Both the position numbers and the translations under genes were made by a program. DNA of 18,942 bases from Acidobacteriota bacterium (GTDB taxonomy: Bacteria; Acidobacteriota; Blastocatellia; Pyrinomonadales; Pyrinomonadaceae): assembly GCA_003222835.1 (NCBI GenBank), contig QHXE01000235.1:1-18942 (forward strand), given 5' to 3'. The notes below the pieces were generated by a model. The model saw nothing but the letters and a program-made list of their open reading frames with translations. It made no database searches and was not told the origin of the DNA. Shown one piece after another: positions 15,030 to 18,942 of this stretch. Each line of letters begins with the position of its first letter. Position 1 is the stretch's first letter.

Positions 15030-15059
15030 AATCTCAAATTTGAGATCTGAGATTTCAAA
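15030..15059. repeat. Second copy of the rplD-rplW palindromic element, rpsM-rpsK spacer
   Basis: Positions 15031-15059 are identical over 29 nt to 1921-1949. They contain the palindrome ATCTCAAATTTGAGAT at 15031-15046 and continue with ATCTGAG and ATTTCAA words. It fills most of the 43-nt spacer and ends 8 nt before the rpsK start. Confidence 0.85.
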
Positions 15060-15067
15060 AATTAATC

Positions 15068-15472
15068 ATGGCTAAAGCAACAGCGTCCGGAAAGAAGAAG
15101 GTCTTTCGCAAGAAAGAAAAGAAGAACATTCCCATCGGGATTGTTTACATTGCGGCCTCGTTTAATAACACGCTGATTTCGATCACGGATTTGGAAGGAA
15201 ATCTAATCGCGCAATCATCCTCGGGCGCGCGTGGTTTTCGCGGCTCGCGCAAAGGTACCCCGTTCGCCGCGCAGCAGGCCGCTTACGAGGCGGCGCGCAA
15301 GGCGGTGGAAGCCGGGATGCAGCAATGCGAGGTGCGTGTGAAAGGTCCTGGCGGTGGTCGCGAGTCGGCCATTCGCGCGATCAATAATGCCGGCATTCGC
15401 GTGGGCGCGATCCGTGATGCGACACCAATTCCGCACAATGGGTGCCGGCCGCCGAAACGGCGCAGAGTGTAA
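15068..15472 (+). CDS. rpsK: 30S ribosomal protein S11
   Basis: S11 lies on the 30S platform near the E site. The 134-residue product has [68 protein letters not shown] and the ending [18 protein letters not shown]. The Asn in HNG (residue 124) is the position that becomes isoaspartate in E. coli S11. A short Lys-rich N-terminus (residues 2-18) is common in this family. The start ATG lies behind a palindromic repeat and without an SD. Confidence 0.98.
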   Translation: MAKATASGKKKVFRKKEKKNIPIGIVYIAASFNNTLISITDLEGNLIAQSSSGARGFRGSRKGTPFAAQQAAYEAARKAVEAGMQQCEVRVKGPGGGRESAIRAINNAGIRVGAIRDATPIPHNGCRPPKRRRV

Positions 15473-15475
15473 TCA

Positions 15476-15563
15476 CTGCCGATTTGCAATTGCCAATTTT
15501 CGATTTTGCTTAAGGGCACGTTGATAATCGGCAATTGGAAATCGGCAATCGGAAATTGACAAT
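15476..15563. repeat. Heptad-phased inverted repeat, rpsK-rpsD spacer (first of two)
   Basis: Left array about 15476-15509 (GCCGATT, TGCAATT, GCCAATT, TTCGATT) faces right array about 15533-15563 (AATCGGC, AATTGGA, AATCGGC, AATCGGA, AATTGAC). The words are the same GCCAATT/GCCGATT family as at the rpsJ-rplC, rplB-rpsS and rpsH-rplF junctions. Confidence 0.75.
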
Positions 15564-15590
15564 GTATTGACCTAAAGGACGAAGGGCTCC

Positions 15591-15638
15591 GAGTTTGGAT
15601 TTCAGATTTCAAATCTAAGAATTTCAAATTTGAAACTC
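15591..15638. repeat. Second inverted repeat in the rpsK-rpsD spacer
   Basis: GAGTTT at 15591-15596 pairs with AAACTC at 15633-15638. Between them, GATTTCA / GATTTCA / AATCTAA / GAATTTC / AAATTTG words keep the 7-nt phase and pair further. With the preceding element this gives two stacked hairpins in the longest gene-free stretch of the window (226 nt). Confidence 0.65.
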
Positions 15639-15698
15639 TAAGGTAACGCGGCCTGTAAACTTTTCCGTCTGGTAGTTTTAGACTGGAGGCAGAAACGA

Positions 15699-16337
15699 TT
15701 GGCTAGGTATAGAGACGCGGTGTGCCGTTTGTGCCGCCGCGAAGGTGCAAAACTTTTCCTCAAGGGAGACCGTTGCTACAAACCTTCCTGTCCGATTGAG
15801 AAGCGCGGCACTCAGCCGCCGGGACAGCACGGCAATTCGATGCGTCGCGGAAAGGCGCTCGCCGGTTATGGCCTGCAGCTTCGCCAAAAGCAGAAGGTCA
15901 AACGAATTTACTTTATTCTCGAGGGACAGTTCCGAAATTACTTCGAAAAGGCCGCGCGCCAAAAGGGGATCACGGGCGAAAACCTTTTGTTCCTGCTCGA
16001 GCGACGGTTGGACAATGTTGTCTATCGGGCGGGCTTTTCGACTTCTCGTCGCCAGGCGCGACAGCTTGTCAATCACGGACATATGCTGGTTAACGAACGC
16101 AAAGTTGATATTCCTTCGTATCAAGTAAGACCCCAGGATGTAATCACCGTGAAGGAAGGGAGTCGTAAGAACCCCCATGTAGAAGGCGCGTGGCAAACTG
16201 CTGCCGGTCGCGGGCGGCCATCATGGATCTCGGCGGCCGGAGCGGAAATGAGCGCTGTGATTACGGGACTGCCGACTCGCGAAGACATTGACCGCTCGAT
16301 TAACGAGCAATTAATTGTAGAGCTTTATAGCAAGTAA
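15699..16337 (+). CDS. rpsD: 30S ribosomal protein S4 (zinc-binding form)
   Basis: S4 nucleates 16S rRNA 5'-domain assembly; in some bacteria it regulates the alpha operon. The gene starts at TTG 15699, with GGAGG at 15685-15689 (9 nt spacing); no ATG fits the family N-terminus. The product [16 protein letters not shown] has Cys9, Cys12, Cys26 and Cys31, the zinc-knuckle pattern of Thermus-type S4. The S4 RNA-binding domain reads [42 protein letters not shown]. The 212-residue length is normal. It follows rpsK by an unusually long 226-nt spacer with two inverted repeats. Confidence 0.97.
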   Translation: MARYRDAVCRLCRREGAKLFLKGDRCYKPSCPIEKRGTQPPGQHGNSMRRGKALAGYGLQLRQKQKVKRIYFILEGQFRNYFEKAARQKGITGENLLFLLERRLDNVVYRAGFSTSRRQARQLVNHGHMLVNERKVDIPSYQVRPQDVITVKEGSRKNPHVEGAWQTAAGRGRPSWISAAGAEMSAVITGLPTREDIDRSINEQLIVELYSK

Positions 16338-16342
16338 TTTGG

Positions 16343-16388
16343 GCGCGGCCGAGCGCGCGACCATCGATTTCGCGCGCCGGGGCCGCGC
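16343..16388 (+). terminator. Strong GC hairpin between rpsD and rpoA (attenuator or partial terminator)
   Basis: GCGCGGCC (16343-16350) pairs with GGCCGCGC (16381-16388). Inside it, GCGCGCGA (16353-16360) pairs with TCGCGCGC (16370-16377), so there are two stacked 8-bp GC-rich helices and a 9-nt loop. AACTTTT then CCCC follows, a short and interrupted T-run. It is unlike the heptad elements in composition. Since rpoA starts only 32 nt later, it may be a partial terminator, an RNA processing or stability element, or a protein-binding site. Confidence 0.6.
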
Positions 16389-16420
16389 AACTTTTCCCCG
16401 AATTTTCTAACGGTACGTTT

Positions 16421-17479
16421 ATGGATCAAAATAATCTCTGGACCGGATTTCAAATGCCGCGTCGTTTGGCGGCTGACACGGAAACTTTGACTGAGCGTTA
16501 CGGACGCTTCTCGGCCCAGCCATTTGAGCGGGGCTTCGGGACGACCGTGGGAAATTCACTGCGCCGAGCATTGCTTTCTTCGATCGAAGGCGCAGCCGTT
16601 ACCGCGGTCAAGATCGAAGGTGTCGAGCATGAGTTTTCGTCAATCCGAGGCGTGGTAGAAGATGCGGCCGACGTAATACTGAATTTGAAACAGGTGCCGT
16701 TCATGCTCCACGGCAACGAGCCGAAGACTCTGCGAATCTCCAAGAATGGGCCGAGTGAAGTCACGGCCGGCGACATCGAGGGAGATGCTGACGTGGAAGT
16801 GCTCGATCCCGGATTGCACATCGCGACCCTGAGCGCTGACGGTTCGCTAAACATTGAAATGCGGCTGAAGCGTGGCCGCGGCTACGTGTCCGCTGATCGC
16901 AACTTTGACGAAGATCTCTCGCTGGGTTATATACCCATCGATTCCGTTCATACGCCGGTTAAGAAGGTGAATTATACCGTCGATGCGGCGCGCCTGGGAC
17001 AAAACACCGAATACGATAAGTTGAGCATCGAGGTCTGGACTGATGGCTCAGTCAAACCTGACGACGCGATCGGTCTGGCCGCGAAACTGATCAAGGATCA
17101 CATGGCGATCTTCATCAATTTCGAGGAAGACACCGAGGATTACAGCTATCAGCAACAGGAACGCCCACCTTTGCCGCGTAACGACCAACTGGATCGCTCG
17201 GTTGATGAATTGGAGCTTTCCGTGCGTTCTTACAACTGTCTGAAGAATGCCGGAATCAAGAGCATTCGCGATCTAGTGCAGCGCTCTGAGCGCGAGATGT
17301 TAGCCACCAAGAACTTTGGCAAGAAGTCTTTGGGTGAAATCCGCGAGATCTTACAGGGCATGGGCCTCGACTTCGGAATGCAGTTTGACGAGCAGGGCAA
17401 TCCAATACCGGGTACCGGCGAAGGCAAGGTAGACCTGGGCGAAGACGATGAGGATGAGTTTGAAGCCGCCTCTCAGTAA
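16421..17479 (+). CDS. rpoA: DNA-directed RNA polymerase subunit alpha
   Basis: RpoA dimerises to seed RNA polymerase assembly, and its C-terminal domain contacts UP elements and activators. The N-terminal domain spans roughly residues 1-235, with [42 protein letters not shown] linker follows, and the C-terminal domain is about 258-320, with [18 protein letters not shown]. Arg269 and Asn272 correspond to the DNA-binding Arg265 and Asn268 of E. coli. An acidic tail (339-347, [10 protein letters not shown]) ends the 352-residue protein, slightly longer than usual. No SD precedes the ATG. rplQ follows after 12 nt. Confidence 0.98.
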   Translation: MDQNNLWTGFQMPRRLAADTETLTERYGRFSAQPFERGFGTTVGNSLRRALLSSIEGAAVTAVKIEGVEHEFSSIRGVVEDAADVILNLKQVPFMLHGNEPKTLRISKNGPSEVTAGDIEGDADVEVLDPGLHIATLSADGSLNIEMRLKRGRGYVSADRNFDEDLSLGYIPIDSVHTPVKKVNYTVDAARLGQNTEYDKLSIEVWTDGSVKPDDAIGLAAKLIKDHMAIFINFEEDTEDYSYQQQERPPLPRNDQLDRSVDELELSVRSYNCLKNAGIKSIRDLVQRSEREMLATKNFGKKSLGEIREILQGMGLDFGMQFDEQGNPIPGTGEGKVDLGEDDEDEFEAASQ

Positions 17480-17491
17480 TACGAAACGATC

Positions 17492-18076
17492 ATGCGTCAT
17501 CTAAAAGCTCATCGGAAGTTGGGCCGGACCACGGAACATCGCATCTCGATGTTGCGCAACCTGGCGACTTCTCTGATTAATTCGCGCGACGAGCGCATTG
17601 TCACCACACTGCCAAAGGCGAAGGAATTGCGCCCGTTCGTCGAGCGTGCGATTACTCTATCGCGGCACGCCGCAAGCTTGGGCGACGGTGAGTCGGAAGC
17701 TCGCGCTCTACATCTGAGACGCCAGGCCGCGGCGTTCTTTCATGCGGGAAATTTTCGCAGAGCAGTTGCGACTCGTCGAGGTCAGACATTGCCAGCGCGA
17801 ACCGCAGGAGTTGCGGCCGTGCGCCGGCTGTTCGACGAATTAGGCGAACGATTCAAAGATCGTCCCGGCGGGTATACGCGGATAATCAAAATGGGAAGAC
17901 GCGCCGGGGATGGCGCGGAACTAGCGATTATCGAACTCGTCGATAACCCACGAGAAATAGAAGCGCAGGAAGCAACGCGCAAGCGGGCCAAAGGATCGAC
18001 GAAGAAGAAAGCGGCCGAAGCCAAAACGACAGAGGCTGCCGCAGAAAAGAAAGAAGAGAGCGGCAGCGAGGCATAA
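17492..18076 (+). CDS. rplQ: 50S ribosomal protein L17 with charged C-terminal tail
   Basis: L17 lies near the tunnel exit. Core signatures are [48 protein letters not shown], and [40 protein letters not shown]. The protein is 194 residues against a usual 115-130. About 25 residues are inserted in the middle (about 65-100, with [28 protein letters not shown]), and residues 155-194 form a Lys/Ala/Glu tail ([19 protein letters not shown]). It is the last gene before an intrinsic-type terminator and starts 12 nt after rpoA, with no clear SD. Confidence 0.96.
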   Translation: MRHLKAHRKLGRTTEHRISMLRNLATSLINSRDERIVTTLPKAKELRPFVERAITLSRHAASLGDGESEARALHLRRQAAAFFHAGNFRRAVATRRGQTLPARTAGVAAVRRLFDELGERFKDRPGGYTRIIKMGRRAGDGAELAIIELVDNPREIEAQEATRKRAKGSTKKKAAEAKTTEAAAEKKEESGSEA

Positions 18077-18093
18077 CCGAGGTCTGACAGACG

Positions 18094-18136
18094 AGCCCTG
18101 GTCGGCTACTGGCGCCGGCATCGGGGCTTTTGCTTT
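18094..18136 (+). terminator. Intrinsic-type terminator after rplQ
   Basis: AGCCC (18094-18098) pairs with GGGCT (18124-18128), and inside it GTCGGC (18101-18106) pairs with GCCGGC (18114-18119, one G-U). A T-rich tail TTTTGCTTT (18128-18136) follows. Position and structure suit the end of the ribosomal operon, with accB beginning a new unit. Confidence 0.65.
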
Positions 18137-18225
18137 AACTGGCGCAAAAACTAACCCGGCGCTGCCAGTTGTGGCCCGGGATCGCGCATCACCGGCAAAA
18201 GATGTCAATCGGCGTCAAGAGAGCT

Positions 18226-18855
18226 ATGAGCGATCAAGATAATCAGCGGGCTAATGCTGAAGCGTCACCGGCGGCGCCGAGCGTGGATCGCGGCCGCCGC
18301 GATCGTGGTCGCCACCGCCATCGTAATCCGCCGCGGCATCTGGAAGCTTCGATTAACATGAGTGAGCTGCGAGAACTCATCGGGCTCATCACTGAAAACG
18401 AGTTAACAAGTTTCGAACTTGAACGCGAGGGATTTCGGGTCAAGATTGCCCGCGGCAGGCAGGCCGAAGAAGCCTCGGTTCTTACGCCGTCTACACCCAG
18501 CGTGACCGAGAGCCCCGTCGTTGGAGCACTGACTGGCTCCGTCCAAACTGCTCATGCCACGGCGCCGACTCACCCGGGTGCTTTGGCAGAAGAGGCGGCT
18601 TCTGAAGATCAGGATCTGCATATCATTACTTCACCCATCGTCGGCACTTTCTTTCGCGCCGCATCCCCTACAGCGGAGAGCTTCGTTCGCATCGGCAGCC
18701 AGGTCGAATCCGACACCGTCGTATGCATTATCGAAGCCATGAAATTGATGAACGAGATTCAGGCTGAGACCAGCGGCGAGATCGTGAAGATCTACGTGGA
18801 AAATGGTCAAGCCGTTGAATACGGCCAACCCCTCTTTGGAATCAAATCAAGTTAA
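18226..18855 (+). CDS. accB: Biotin carboxyl carrier protein of acetyl-CoA carboxylase
   Basis: BCCP carries biotin between the biotin carboxylase (AccC) and carboxyltransferase in malonyl-CoA synthesis. The N-terminal helix reads MSELRELIGLITENELTSFELEREGFRVKI, a Pro/Ala/Thr-rich linker follows, and the biotinyl domain has ITSPIVGTFFRAASPTAESFVRIGS and EAMKLMNEI, with the biotin-accepting Lys at codon 18742-18744. The start is uncertain. ATG 18226 (209 residues) adds an Arg/His-rich extension of 44 residues. ATG 18358 would give a typical 165-residue BCCP. The open frame reaches back to TTG 18169. It is separated from rplQ by a terminator; accC would be expected beyond the window. Confidence 0.95.
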   Translation: MSDQDNQRANAEASPAAPSVDRGRRDRGRHRHRNPPRHLEASINMSELRELIGLITENELTSFELEREGFRVKIARGRQAEEASVLTPSTPSVTESPVVGALTGSVQTAHATAPTHPGALAEEAASEDQDLHIITSPIVGTFFRAASPTAESFVRIGSQVESDTVVCIIEAMKLMNEIQAETSGEIVKIYVENGQAVEYGQPLFGIKSS

Positions 18856-18856
18856 C

Positions 18857-18935
18857 GGTGAGCAGTGAGCAGTGAGCGGTAACTTGCGAGGTCTTGCGAC
18901 AACTTGCCCACTGCTCACCGCTTACTGCTTATGGT
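18857..18935. repeat. Heptad-phased inverted repeat downstream of accB
   Basis: Left array 18857-18883 (GTGAGCA, GTGAGCA, GTGAGCG, GTAAC) is complementary to right array about 18907-18935 (CACTGCTCACCGCTTACTGC). It begins 2 nt after the accB stop. The word differs from those in the ribosomal operon but the design is the same, so the element family is not restricted to ribosomal genes. The window ends 7 nt later, probably at the next gene's start. Confidence 0.8.
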
Positions 18936-18942
18936 TATGAAC

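Noticed and set aside
15556..15590. TTGACA at 15556-15561 as a -35 promoter box before rpsD
   Set aside because: It is part of the repeat arm (AATTGACAATG), and no -10-like hexamer lies 16-18 nt downstream.

Overview
The window is one long bacterial ribosomal-protein gene cluster, with every gene on the + strand. It holds the tail of an EF-Tu gene, then the S10, spc and alpha blocks in the usual order, then accB. The order is tuf-rpsJ-rplC-rplD-rplW-rplB-rpsS-rplV-rpsC-rplP-rpmC-rpsQ-rplN-rplX-rplE-rpsN-rpsH-rplF-rplR-rpsE-rpmD-rplO-secY-adk-map-infA-rpmJ-rpsM-rpsK-rpsD-rpoA-rplQ // accB. The host is a free-living, moderately GC-rich bacterium. Zinc-type S14 (four Cys), Cys4 S4, zinc-type L36 and a metal-binding Adk LID, together with the secY-adk-map-infA-rpmJ linkage, fit a lineage such as Acidobacteriota. 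That assignment is inference, and other deep soil phyla are possible.

Layout: 1-56 is the EF-Tu C-terminus. 80-5866 is the S10 block (S10 to L29), 5893-11156 runs from S17 to L15, and 11253-14174 holds secY, adk and map. A candidate promoter at 14190-14219 precedes 14261-18076 (infA to rplQ, including rpoA). An intrinsic-type terminator at 18094-18136 separates rplQ from accB (biotin carboxyl carrier protein). Together these genes make ribosome subunits, export membrane and secreted proteins (SecY), balance adenine nucleotides (Adk), trim N-terminal Met (Map), start translation (IF-1) and transcribe (RpoA). AccB begins a fatty-acid synthesis unit.

The remarkable part is between the genes. 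In many bacteria these genes are packed within a few bases, but here most junctions are about 40-230 nt long. Most of these spacers are filled by short words repeated with a 7-nt period (9-nt at two sites). They are usually arranged as a left array after a stop codon and a reverse-complementary right array before the next start codon, around an unrelated loop. The word differs between junctions while the two arms of one junction match. Some long words recur exactly at distant junctions: 29 nt at 1921 and 15031, and 26 nt at 3167 and 8564. A further copy lies after accB. These resemble in form the heptanucleotide STRR repeats known from cyanobacteria. Most genes behind such elements lack a recognisable Shine-Dalgarno sequence.

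Other oddities are L2 with an apparent in-frame internal loss of about 21 residues in its RNA-binding domain, low-complexity charged tails on L22, L18 and L17, an acidic N-terminal extension on S17, and a very strong GC hairpin between rpsD and rpoA. No mobile element, tRNA, rRNA or CRISPR array was seen, and no gene-free stretch exceeds 300 nt.
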